Below are positions 30,201 through 39,377 of a DNA stretch of 64,000 nt, piece by piece. The position numbers were made by a program, and so were the translations under genes. The number at the start of each line of letters is the position of its first letter. The first letter of the stretch is position 1. The notes under the pieces were generated by a model that was not told where the DNA came from, did not search any database, and saw nothing but the letters and a program-made list of their open reading frames with translations. This DNA is from Zizania palustris (Eukaryota > Streptophyta > Magnoliopsida > Poales > Poaceae): contig JAAALK010000288.1 in assembly GCA_019279435.1 (NCBI GenBank), forward strand, positions 51,341,742 through 51,405,741. Direction: 5' to 3'.

Positions 30201-32618
30201 GGAGCTAAGGCTGGAAAGTTGTTAGGGTACTTAGTTTCAAGCAGGGGAATTGAAGCTAGCCCTACTCAAATAACTGCGCTACAGAAGATGGCTCCTCCCG
30301 AGAATTTAAAGCAAGTGCAAAAGCTGACTGGACGTCTGGCCGCACTTAGCAGGTTTTTATCAAGGTCTGCGGAGAGGAGTTTGCCAATTTTTAAAGCTTT
30401 GAAAGGGTCCGAAGATTTTGCATGGACACCGGAGTGTCAGAAAAGCTTCGAAGATATTAAAGATTATCTCAGCAATCTTGCTACACTTACGGTGCCTATT
30501 GCGGACGAAACCCTACTTCTGTATCTTGCAGCCACAGGATCAGCTGTCAGCGCAGTCCTTGTCAGAGAAGCTGATATCAATGGGAAGTTGGTCCAAAATC
30601 CTGTCTATTTTGTATCCGAAGCATTGTCAGGAGCAAAGACAAGATATTCCGAACTTGAAAAGTTCGTTTATGCTCTGATAATGGCTTCGAGGAAGCTAAG
30701 ACATTATTTTTTGGCTCATAATGTAATTGTACCAACTTCGTATCCTTTAGGAGATATGCTCCGAAGCAAAGATTCCACTGGAAGGATTGGAAAGTGGGCA
30801 GTAGAGCTAGCACCCTTCGGCATATCTTTCCTGGCAAGGACAGCTATCAAATCTCAAGTTCTAGCAGACTTCGTAGCAGAGTGGACTCCACCTGCGAAGT
30901 TGACTCCGGAGAAATCAGATGACGGAGTTTGGACTATTTACTCCGATGGGGCTTTTCAAGCATCCGGAGCAGGCATTGGGGCAGTATTAATTTCACCGTC
31001 CGGACAAAGAGCAATGTACTCCGCAAGACTCAACTTTAAGTCTACCAATAATATAGCGGAGTACGAAGGAATATTATTGGGACTCCGGAAAGCACGTGCT
31101 CTAGGGGCTACAAGAATAATTATAAAAACAGATTCTCAGATAGTAGCAGGGCACGTAGACAAAAGTTTTCAAGTCCGACATCCACAGCTTGCAAAGTATT
31201 TGGAAGAAATTCGCAAGATCGAAGCACATTTCAAGGGTATTTCCATTCGGAGTATACCAAGAGCTGAAAACGTGCAAGCGGACATTTTAGCGAAGGCTGC
31301 TGCCGGAGCTGTGGATGTGCCTGACGAAGCTTTCTATGAGGAGCTCAATATACCTTCGGTGCCACAAGTTGCTTCTGCAGAGATTCTCTGCATTCCTAGT
31401 GCAGATTGGAAAGATTCAATCATAGAATTCTTGCAAGGAGGAACGAATTTGCCCGAAGAGCCCCAATTATCAAGATTAAAGCTCAGAGCAAGAAACTATC
31501 AGTTAATCAACGGTATATTATACAAGGCCGGAGTATGTTCCCCTCTACTCCGATGTATATCTCAAGCCGAAGGCCAAGAAATTCTTCGAGAAATTCACGA
31601 AGGCCTTTGTGGAAGTCATTTAGCCCCTAGAGCTCTGGCAGGAAAAACACTTCGCCAGGGGCTTTATTGGCCCACAATAACAGCTGATGCGGAGAGCTTG
31701 GTCCGCACTTGTCAAGGATGCCAGTGGATGGGTCGACGGAGTCATCGCCCACCAACAGCTCTTCAAGTCATTGCTCCGGTTTGGCCTATGGCTAGATGGG
31801 GTATGGATTTAATTGGTCCCTTTCCGTTAGCAAAGGGAAATCTGAAGTTCGCAGTGGTAGCCATTGAATATTTCTCTAAATGGGTGGAAGCAGAGCCCTT
31901 AACAGCTATCACTTCGAATAATGTACAGAAATTCTTCTGGAAAAACATTATTTGCCGGTTCGGAGTGCCTAGATATCTCACAGTTGATAATGGAACACAG
32001 TTCGATGCAGAACCCTTCAGGAAGTTTTGCGAAGACCTAGGCATTCAACTATGTTTTGCTGCAGTGAGACATCCTCAGTCAAATGGAGCAGTTGAGCGAG
32101 CCAATGGAAATATCTTATCAGGGCTAAATCGAAGAATAGTAGGACTATCAAAAGGACTGTGGACCGAAGAGCTTCCGAAGATTCTGTGGTCCATTCGGAC
32201 TACGCAAACAAGGTCCACAGGGTTTACTCCGTTCAGACTGCTATTCGGAGATGAAGCTATGACTCCAACGGAGCTCAAAGGGGGATCACTTCGCAGCACC
32301 GAACCAGACATCGAAGAAGAAAGACAAGCTTCGTTAGATTTGTCAGAAGAGACAAGGCTTCGAGCTGTAGCTAATTTATCAAAGTATCATCAGCAGACGA
32401 AGACTTGGTATGACCCGAAGGTTAAGCTCAGTGAGTTAAGGCCGGGTCATCTTGTTCTACGAAGCATTATAGCACCAGGGAAGTTAGGCAATAAATGGGA
32501 AGGTCCATATCTAATCGTCCGCTCGGGGCGCCCTGGTTCATTTAAATTAGCTAATTTAGAAGGTGAAGAGTTAGCACATACTTGGCATGCGGAGCACCTA
32601 AAGCGATACTTCGCATAA
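27222..32618 (+). CDS. Tat-2 gag-pol polyprotein (Gag, protease, RT, two RNase H, integrase)
   Basis: An intact 1798-residue ORF from the first ATG after the primer site. The Gag core is at about 190-325 (ALRWFWSLKPGSITSW; LFQVKQLPGETLRQYF). A zinc-knuckle-like CCIHGENRSHATDTC is at about 412-427. The protease motif LIDGGSSADI has Asp575. RT spans about 820-1000 with YMDD at 954-957. The RT-linked RNase H spans about 1070-1190. A second, archaeal-type RNase H has Asp1242, Glu1280, Asp1304 and Asp1354, a hallmark of Tat elements. The integrase zinc finger is His1459, His1466, Cys1497 and Cys1500; the catalytic triad is Asp1529, Asp1589 and Glu1625, with 35 residues between the last two. No chromodomain is seen. 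All key residues are present, so the enzyme set is probably functional. The product would act in cytoplasmic particles and the nucleus. Confidence 0.96.
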   Translation: MPPKRSAPRNPTRRSSRISGEIPFDTVEVGGSSTIPPPQTPQGASIPRGYETSPPTPSILRPPGATLPPSIPIRTDHTSSQDPEGPSGGDEDSLGDMATQMANLQAEVARWRQEAANRLRPQATPAIPEVHEDDDLDYPEAPENASYDNESPLHPELQKVRFDPRFKASKLCKYAGDEDPSEFARSYALAIEASGGDRETMAKCFPLALQGVALRWFWSLKPGSITSWLQLKKKFISNFQGTFVPPMSTGSLFQVKQLPGETLRQYFKRFAHTKSQIRGLSTSSVVDAAREGVSHKGLLDKLHRKSITTVSQLMSYFEEYSKSEEGWLRRTTATSTVLTEVKAEVKTSAQPQEPVPEVQHDRRRGQKHPRSEVLNIAPPQKFVPRAPQPAGNKSSGWRPPGKTAGKGQTLFCCIHGENRSHATDTCKAILTLRGEYLERTSGRGSTDRSPAAAVRSEPVQAVARIENFDAARHPPVANVMPPPKQEEGQDRGKRVVLPISGGGTLGSMSKRQRREYVREVGHIGTSSSAAAMPEWSHVPISFSVEDAAGIKFPHADPLVITADIAGTEVRRVLIDGGSSADIIFVQAFDQLCISRKHLLPAARPLQGFAGPPLDALGQIGLEVTFGEGLLARTEEVIFDVVDAPYAYNVIFGRGMLNQFGAVAHHNYLCMKMPTQSGVLTIFGDQAIARRAEYGHGPPLDPRQVNSVQDNGEIFSASSEASKKSFPRPSPEGEIATKIIVKDGKEYTFQFGKDLPPEVATSLEKVVGENLDVFAWSDEDITGVDRDIIEHSLLVNPKAQPVRQGLRKMSAERAALAKDEVKKLLKAGIIREVAHTEWLANPVFVRKKSSGKWRMCIDFTSLNKACPRDPYPMPRIDQLVDSTAGSELLSFLDAYSGYHQIWLKREDEIKTSFVTPSGVFCYVRMPFGLRNAGATFSRLVAKALGHQLGRNVEAYMDDIVIKSALKHQHSLDLAETFNSLRACGIRLNPEKCIFGAKAGKLLGYLVSSRGIEASPTQITALQKMAPPENLKQVQKLTGRLAALSRFLSRSAERSLPIFKALKGSEDFAWTPECQKSFEDIKDYLSNLATLTVPIADETLLLYLAATGSAVSAVLVREADINGKLVQNPVYFVSEALSGAKTRYSELEKFVYALIMASRKLRHYFLAHNVIVPTSYPLGDMLRSKDSTGRIGKWAVELAPFGISFLARTAIKSQVLADFVAEWTPPAKLTPEKSDDGVWTIYSDGAFQASGAGIGAVLISPSGQRAMYSARLNFKSTNNIAEYEGILLGLRKARALGATRIIIKTDSQIVAGHVDKSFQVRHPQLAKYLEEIRKIEAHFKGISIRSIPRAENVQADILAKAAAGAVDVPDEAFYEELNIPSVPQVASAEILCIPSADWKDSIIEFLQGGTNLPEEPQLSRLKLRARNYQLINGILYKAGVCSPLLRCISQAEGQEILREIHEGLCGSHLAPRALAGKTLRQGLYWPTITADAESLVRTCQGCQWMGRRSHRPPTALQVIAPVWPMARWGMDLIGPFPLAKGNLKFAVVAIEYFSKWVEAEPLTAITSNNVQKFFWKNIICRFGVPRYLTVDNGTQFDAEPFRKFCEDLGIQLCFAAVRHPQSNGAVERANGNILSGLNRRIVGLSKGLWTEELPKILWSIRTTQTRSTGFTPFRLLFGDEAMTPTELKGGSLRSTEPDIEEERQASLDLSEETRLRAVANLSKYHQQTKTWYDPKVKLSELRPGHLVLRSIIAPGKLGNKWEGPYLIVRSGRPGSFKLANLEGEELAHTWHAEHLKRYFA

Positions 32619-33609
32619 GGGCTCCTTGTAATTCGCTTGTAATCACCTCTAAATTAATAAAGCATACACCCTGTGGCTTGCCTTCCCCTTGACACTCCTA
32701 GTTTCCCGAGCGGACGCGCTGGGACAGAAGTCGTTCGAGAGGGAAGTGTCATCAAGCAGGGCTGTATTTCCGGACTTCGTACCCATAAAGTCGAGGCCTC
32801 CGGTGTGGTGGCTGAAATCCATCCGGAGCCCAAGCTGATACCTTGTAGGCATCCGTAAAAGAGCCAATACCACATTCTACGGAGTCCAAGCTTCGGCTGG
32901 TAGACTTCCGTAAAAAGAGCCGAAGGTGGCCAAAATCTGCGGAGTCCAAGCTGCAGCTTGTCAGACTTCCGTAAAAAGAGCCGAAGGTGGCCAAATTCTG
33001 CGAAGTCCAAGCTCCGGCTGGTAGACTTCTGCAAAAAAGAGCCCAAGTGGCCAAATTCTGCGAAGTCCAAGCTCCGGCTGGTAGACTTCTGCAAAAAAGA
33101 GCCCAAGTGGCCAAATTCTGCGAAGTCCAAGCTCCGGCTGGTAGACTTCTGCAAAAATAGCCGAAGGTGGCTACAATTTCTGCGAAATCCAAGCTCCGGC
33201 TGGTAGATTTCTGCAAAAAACAGCCGAAAGTGGCTAAAGCAAAACAGCATTTAAGCCATGAGCTCCGAATGTCTGTTCATATAAGTCCAAAGTGACAAAT
33301 TTCTTAAGACACTAAAGTGTCCTCGAAGTTATCTCCATTGATTTCTTTCGTTTTAAAAAAAAAGGGGTACCAAGTTACCATTCTTCTGACTATAAATAGT
33401 CGAAGACATTTCATAAGATTTCAAAAGATCTTTAAAAATGACAGAGGGGCTCCGAACCCCCAAGAAAAAATTGTACTCCGAAGTTTTTCTTTGCGCATAA
33501 CCATCTTTGAATACAGTTCGAAGTTGCTTATACCCAAAGAGGGGCTAGTAATATGGAGACAATTTTAAATCGGCATTCATTATCGAAATAAATGTATTTA
33601 CAGATTACA
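32619..33609. other. Tat-2 region between gag-pol and the antisense gene
   Basis: Non-coding, lying where the two convergent genes end. It contains the 60-bp tandem array (separate entry) and AT-rich flanks. The minus-strand ORFs over the array are repeat by-products. Confidence 0.7.
32875..33240. repeat. 60-bp tandem array in Tat-2
   Basis: About six units of 60-61 bp built on TCCAAGCTCCGGCTGGTAGA then TTCTGCAAAAA and AGTGGCCAAA. The three central units are nearly identical. It sits between the convergent 3' ends of gag-pol and the antisense gene. Confidence 0.9.
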
Positions 33610-36600
33610 TTATGAAAAATTGGTATCTATACCAAGAAGGAATCGGAGACCTCTTCGGTCCCGAGAGCTAGGGGTGGAACGACTAGTTCCAACATCGGAA
33701 GTTCTAAGAACTTTACGTTTAACTCTCTTTCTCCCCTTCGAAGCTCTAAAATCCTTCTGTTCTTGTTGAAGTTCGGCCCAAGTTCGAAGCCGCTCGGGGC
33801 TTCTCTCCCAGCTTCTAAGATCTTCAGATCTTTTATTTTGGGCTTCACCTTCGTCTTCGGACCAATTAGTGTCTTCAAAAGACGAGGTGTTTGCGTCGCT
33901 CTCTTTATCTTCCTCTTTAATATAAGACAATACGTCTTTGATTACTTCGGGCGCAATAACGCCGGAGTCATCTCGAGGGATAAGAAATCGAGGACGCTTA
34001 TAACTCTTTAGAAGTTCGAAGGTGTTCCACAGTGAGCGAAGTTCGCTGTTAAGCTCTAACACTTCGATATCTTCGATAAGAGGCAAAGCCTAAAAATATG
34101 ACAAACAAGATTTTCATTGATAAATGTTTACAAGCACAAAGCTTTACACGGTTAAAAATCCTAAAACATTCCTAAACCTGTGGGTTTGAAGGAGGTTGGC
34201 TGCTCGAAGCTTGGCTCCGAACATGCTTTTGGCGTTGGCCTTCATCAATCCAAGCCTTGATCGCAGATCGACCTTCGGCTCTCCACGAAGTTTGGAAGGC
34301 CCGCCAAGCAGCAGCTACACCTTCGGAAGGTTTGAGAAGTCGGTCGTCGTCGAAGGTGATTGGACCTCTTCCTGCGTCCGGAGTTATTGATCGGCCCAAA
34401 TCCTCGTAATAGCGAAGTAGACCAACAGCAGACACTTGTCCGGAGAGTTCTCCGTATCTAATGCCCGCCGTCTTCATCTGCTTCGCCACCCCTTGGATCC
34501 TTTTCAACCGGCGCAGAAGGCTGATGTTATCATCAGAAGGAAGAATTCCGGTAGTACCGAAGTATTCCAGGACTTCTAACAACTGATTCATAACCTCCGC
34601 AGCCACCTTCTCAGACTTCAACTTATCTTCGTTCAGCGCATCCTTAGCCGAAGTAACTTCGTCCAAAACCCCAGAAAGCCTAGCATTCTCAGTGGTCAAA
34701 GTGTTTTTCTGTGTCAACAATTGGCTAGCTTCCTCTTCAAGCCGGACGAGTCTAGACCCTGCAGTAGCATGCTCCGCCCGCAGTTTGTCAACCTCTGCTC
34801 GAAGCACAATCCTTTCCGCTTCGAGCTCTTTCTTTACAGCTTCCAAGCTTTGCCTGGCCCTTCGCTCTGTTAATATTATATTGTCCATTTGAGTCACTCG
34901 ACTTTCAGAGATGTTAAAATTCCTTTGAAGAGTGCTATTTTCTTCCCGAAGCCGAGCGATTTCTTCGTCATTGCATAGACTTGCAGCTCGGGCCAAGACA
35001 GTTTGCTGTCAAAGTAAAAACTAAAGTAAATATTCATTCGAAGATAAATTCTATAATAATGTGCAGTTGCTTCGTACCTGATAAGCTGTACGTTCAATAA
35101 TGGCATTAAGCTCCGTCCTGTCAGCCTTGCGCAGGATGGCCACTAATTTGGTCTCCCCTATGTCACGACTAGCTCGATCCAAAGGTTCGAGCAAAGTCCG
35201 AAGACCAGTTGTTTGCCCTAAGAAAGGAGCCAGCAAGGGGAGCATGCTTATTGCCTCTTGGTCATCTTCGTTCAACGAAGGACCGGAGCTTTGGCCTACG
35301 GTCTTCGGAGCCACTGGAGTTTGAGCCTCCCTGGAAGATTGGCTCTCGTCTGTTGAATCAGACGGAGTTGATTCGGAGCTTATAGCAGGCAGGGGCTCTA
35401 TTTGTCTTTTGCCTCTTCCAGGCCCCTTTTGAGTAACTCTCGGGGCTGGCTCCGAAGTCGTCAAAGGCTCAGGAATTATTTCCTCCTGGCGGACTTCTTC
35501 CATAGGAGTGGGTTCTGCAAAGTAATCAAAAGTATTATACATAGTATAAAAATTCAAATAAATACAAAAGTTCTTCGAAATCTACCTTCGGCAGTCTGCG
35601 GAGGAGTCATTGTCGGGCTGTTTGGTGGATCGAAAGCTAATTCTTCATCTGAATCAGCCGTTGAATCATGGACTGCAGGAGCATCGTCCTGGGTAGTCCT
35701 CGCTGCTTCTTCGGGAATCGAAGCCATAGTGACTTCGACCCCACTTTCATTCACAGGAACTTCGTCCTGAGCTACATCTTCTTGAACTACCGAAGTCCTT
35801 GGTTGATCAACATTTTCTCCGGACTCCGGTACGTTCGCAGGTACTCCGGCTTGTGCAGTCCTTTGAGTTTCATTTTCTTCCATCAGCTGCACAAGTAACC
35901 TTTCCATTTCTTCTTGAGAGTCGGAAACCGAAGCTCTTGAACTCGAAGGTGCAGGATTTGAAGGTGTGAGGTTCTTCGGCTTCCGAGCCACCCTCTTCAC
36001 CGGAGTTTTTGCTGAACTTGAAGTTCCAGCTTCGGCTTTCCTTTTTTGAGGCCCTTTCTCCAAAGGCGCCCAATCCATCAGAGGGGGAGGAGTGAGTTTT
36101 AGCATTCCCCATACTCTGTTAAATCTTTCCCAACTCCCAACCAGCTTAATTCGCCACTCTTTTTCGGTCGGAGTTGGAGCACCCAAGATTTTTTCCGAAG
36201 CCCTTATAATCTGCTCTGAAGTAACAGGGGCTGAAGACTCTACAAAATAAATAATTCAAGTCAGTTTTTCTTCGAAGCAAATATGTTTAATGCATGTTGT
36301 TTTCGAAGTTACCTGTAGGACTTGAAGTCAAGTTAATTCTGCGAAGACCACCTTCGGAATCATCTTCGAAGATAATAGGCCAGTCAGCCATCAGCGGAGG
36401 AATTTGAAGACCGATGAACTCTTCTGCCAAATCCCGCATACTGAGCCTTCGGCTAACTTTTTCAAGCAAGTTCAGACGGGCTTCGAATTGACCTTCGTCA
36501 GGACGCACCAAAGCCTCTTTTCGGAATTGGATTTCTCTAAGGGGTCCGGCCAGAGGATTGCTTGCCCCGACTTCGGCATAGAACCATTTCAAAATCCAGT

Positions 36601-37259
36601 CGGTGTACCACCTAGCGTTGATGGCTTTAGCAGGAAAGCGAAGGGCGTACTCATCCCGAAGCCTAAAGTTGATACTGCCAAAAGACGTTACTACTTTTTC
36701 ACCTCCGGGAGCTACGAAGGTTTTTGGCTGGCAGGTTGCTCTATGTAATGCAGCGAAGATTTCCGCCCTTCCTTCACATCCTTCGGCTCTTAAGGCCCAT
36801 TCAAAAATAGCTAATCTAGCTACTGCGTTCGGAGATAATTGAGGGAGAGTTATATGGAACAGTTCGAGTACCTCTGCCAGAAAGTCCACTGCAGGAAGAC
36901 CCAAACCGGCTTCGAAAAAAGCTTCGAACACTACTACTTCTCCGGGTCTGGGCACTGGAATCACTTCTTTCCCTGGTTTTCGAATCATAACCCCCGCACC
37001 AATATTTCCTCCTACTGCCATTGCCAAGGACTCTCTTTTGCAGGTTGAAGGTCCTAATTCGAAGGATTGGTCCAAATATTTGGTCGATGGAGGGCATAGA
37101 CCTTGATCATCGGCTGATTTGGGGATTTTTTCCCTTTGCCGCCATGGAAGTTGTCGCCTGCATCGAAGGCGTCGCCGCCACTGTTGCCGCTGCCGCTGCC
37201 GCAGCCGCTTGTTGACGAGCCAAGGTCGAAGGAGGTGCAGAGCCTTTGGTCTTCGCCAT
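33610..37259 (-). CDS. Tat-2 antisense gene (PF04195-like protein), five exons, about 1114 residues
   Basis: The inferred exons on the - strand are 37259-36313, 36239-35586, 35514-35078, 35005-34178 and 34089-33610. Introns are GT-AG, 71-88 bp, phases 1, 1, 0, 0. The exon sum is 3346 nt; removing one base from the A6 run at 37126-37131 gives 3345, a multiple of three, and joins the ATG frame to the conserved domain. Exon 1 has a Gln/Ala-rich start, then the PF04195-type core (EVVVFEAFFEAGLGLPAV; LPQLSPNAVARLAIFEW; WYTDWILKWFYAEVG; LSMRDLAEEFI). Exon 2 has GSWERFNRVW and an acidic tail. Exon 3 has LPLLAPFLGQTTGLRTLLEPL. Exon 4 is a long coiled coil ending WRAEGRSAIKAWIDEG. Exon 5 has basic stretches and ends GLRFLLGIDTNFS. 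Function unknown. The A-run indel may be a real lesion or a sequence error. Confidence 0.82.
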
Positions 37260-37400
37260 CGCAATGGCTGGATCGATCTGAGAGAGTGGAGACTAGGACT
37301 CAAGAACTCGAAAGCTAGGGCTCAAGAACTCAAAGGGCTCAAAAGGCTTTTGACTGAGAGGAAGCAGTGAAAAGGTAATTGAGTAAGTTCTGGAGTTCTT

Positions 37401-37408
37401 TATTTATA
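37401..37408 (-). promoter_or_regulatory. TATA box of the Tat-2 antisense gene
   Basis: The - strand reads TATAAATA (37408 to 37401), 142 bp before the ATG at 37259 and outside the 3' LTR. Position and distance match the copies in Tat-1 and Tat-3. Confidence 0.78.
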
Positions 37409-37727
37409 GTCTAAACTTTCCGTTTGTTACCGTTTGGGCTCTGCCCTTTCGCATTCCCGCCTGTTATTTTCCTCCGAAAATAACGCCTCGTATAACTCCG
37501 TTAGAAACAGAAACTAACGGCTATATTTTCTAAGTCTAAAAAGACTTTCGAACTTCCTGAGTCGGTTCTAAGATAGTTCGAAAAGTAATTACCTTATGAC
37601 TAATTCGAAGTTCATATCTTCATGTATTTCGGAGATAAAACAAAAATCAATAACCCCTATGATTGGTTATCTTTTCTTTCCGTATACTGCTCTCCTAACA
37701 TTGCAGGTCGAACGGAGAAGCGTATTC

Positions 37728-37737
37728 GAGGGGCTAC
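37728..37737 (+). other. Tat-2 polypurine tract
   Basis: GAGGGGCTAC directly before the 3' LTR. The same GAGGGGCTAC/GTAGCCCCTC sequence abuts the 3' LTRs of Tat-1 and Tat-D, with a variant in Tat-3 (GTAGCACCTC). It is the expected plus-strand primer site. Confidence 0.75.
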
Positions 37738-38232
37738 TGTTGGGGGAAAATATTTCATCTTCGGGGTTATTGCCAAAACAGCATGAAGACAGCCAACCAG
37801 TTCGAAGATTGTCCGAAGGCCATCTTCGAAGATGCTCGGAACCTGGTTCGAAGCCCGAAGGCAGGCATTGGTTCGAAGTATGTCTTCGAACCAAAGCCCT
37901 TCAGGATCTTTTCTGCCAGCTAAGATGGAAGACTTATCTTCTATCCTATTAGATTAGTCTTTTACCATTTTAGCCCTATTAAGGAAACCGAATAGTTTCC
38001 TTAATGTCGGTTGTAATAGAGGGGTAAATAGGTCTTTTCCTTAATGTTCAGGCCTATAAATACCCCCCATTTCACCCTGTAATAGGGACCGATTACAAGT
38101 GAATCAATACACACTTTCGAACTATTCTAAGTTATTATCCTTTCGGAGGCTTAGAACAGTTTGCTTCGCAAACACTTCGTTTGTTAGTTTCTTTTCTACA
38201 GAAACCTGTTAGCGTAATCTTTTACGCCAACA
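37738..38232 (+). repeat. Tat-2 3' LTR
   Basis: 495 bp, identical to the 5' LTR except for one base seen. Followed by the target copy AAGGG. Confidence 0.95.
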
Positions 38233-38237
38233 AAGGG
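38233..38237. repeat. Target-site duplication AAGGG, right copy (Tat-2)
   Basis: Exact copy of 26660-26664. The Tat-3 LTR resumes after it (GGCATGGCCCTTCTTTTATA, the counterpart of GGCTTGGCCCTGCTTTTATA in Tat-1). Confidence 0.95.
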
Positions 38238-38889
38238 CATGGCCCTTCTTTTATATGCACGCGGGCCAAAGGAAAAGACCTATATGCCCTCTACAGGCCA
38301 TAGGCCTTATAGGGGCAAAAAGGGAAAAAGACTAGACTATTGTACATGCAGCTTTACAGACATAGTAGATAAACGTCACTTCTGAGTAGCTAAATGACAT
38401 ACCAGGGGCAGGGGGACCCTGGTATGGCTTTATACTGTAACAGAGTTGAGATATTTCTTCTGGTTCGGAGTAGTGGCCAGAGCTCTTTGGGCGGAGATAG
38501 CTACGAAGGCTCTGAACGACACTCCGAAGTGGACTCCGAAGAGCACTCCAAAGTGGACTCCGAAGAGCGCTCTAAAGTGGGCTCCGAACTGACTCCTGGA
38601 GGCTTGGTTTTGAAAGGGACCGAAGGGGTCCCGGAGGCTTAACTCCGAAAGGGACCGAAGGGGGCCCAGAGACTTGACTCCGGAGAGCTCCGAAGGGAAC
38701 CTGGAGGTTTGACTCCGGAGAGTTCCGAAGGAAGCCTGGAGGCTAAATCTGGCTGCTTCGTGGAATTAAGTTCGTCAGGAGAGATGGTGCTTCGTCTTCA
38801 GGCTTCGGTGGGGATAGTCTCCGGGCTCATCACCTTCAGAGGCTTACGTCATTTGGCCCTTGTTTAAGGGAAAACTTACTCCCCCAACA
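38238..38889 (-). repeat. Tat-3 3' LTR, right piece
   Basis: Continues the LTR broken at 26664 and ends CCCCCAACA at 38889, followed by the polypurine-tract complement GTAGCACCTCGC. It contains diverged short repeats (GGACTCCGAAGAGCnCTC type, about 38500-38720) in the place of the GC-rich array of Tat-1. Confidence 0.85.
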
Positions 38890-39223
38890 GTAGCACCTCG
38901 CACGTAGCCCTTCGGAGCGAATGGGTGTGCGCGCTTCAGGACAAATGACTTGGAGTAGAAAGTAGCTTCAAAGAATGTAGGCCTTCGGAACTCAAGCGAA
39001 GGCAGGCTTCAAATCGCACAGGTAATAAATGACTGACCAAGTGATGGAACAACTTCGAGGAGCCCAAATGCCTCTGCAACGGTCAGAAAACTGACCGTTG
39101 CAACACGGGGGGCACAACGGTTCGCTTTAACTTCACCTCGGGCCCACTCTTCATAGACCGCGGAGGCTGGGGTAGCTAGTGAAAAAAGGCTTCGGCGTGG
39201 GAACCGTGGATGTTTTTACCGCC

Positions 39224-39231
39224 TATAAAAA
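39224..39231 (+). promoter_or_regulatory. TATA box of the Tat-3 antisense gene
   Basis: TATAAAAA in ACCGCCTATAAAAAGAGG context, 154 bp before ATG 39378. Counterpart of the Tat-1 box at 2755. Confidence 0.7.
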
Positions 39232-39377
39232 GAGGTTTACCTCACCATGGCTTCGCCATGCTCTCATTTGCTTCCTGCTTCAACCCTTTTCATCCTTCAC
39301 TCTCTTTCTCCACCTTCAGCTTCGCGCGCAGCCGACTTTGCATCTTCTCAGCGCCCTTCACGTCGAAGCCTTGCAAG

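Larger units (their letters stand above)
26665..38232 (+). mobile_element. Tat-2: complete, young Ty3/gypsy Tat-type retrotransposon with antisense gene
   Basis: 11.6 kb, with 495-bp LTRs at both ends (26665-27159; 37738-38232), AAGGG target duplications, a primer site at 27160, an uninterrupted gag-pol, a polypurine tract before the 3' LTR (GAGGGGCTAC, 37728-37737) and an antisense five-exon gene. I find a single mismatch between the LTRs (ATGCCC at 26821 against AAGCCC at 37894), so insertion was recent. Integrase after RNase H and a second RNase H domain place it in Ty3/gypsy, Tat lineage. Confidence 0.95.

Noticed and set aside
28243..32311. Minus-strand ORFs of 60-148 codons inside Tat-2 gag-pol
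   Set aside because: Shadows of the intact 1798-codon ORF. None has a domain, and the real antisense gene lies downstream of gag-pol, not over it.
32875..33240. Possible CRISPR array (60-bp units)
   Set aside because: The units are contiguous tandem repeats without unique spacers, in plant retrotransposon DNA with no cas genes.
32654..33250. Minus-strand ORFs of 154-198 codons with RSLPAGAWTSQNLAT-type repeats
   Set aside because: Translation of the 60-bp tandem array in Tat-2. The period is close to a multiple of three, so frames stay open.
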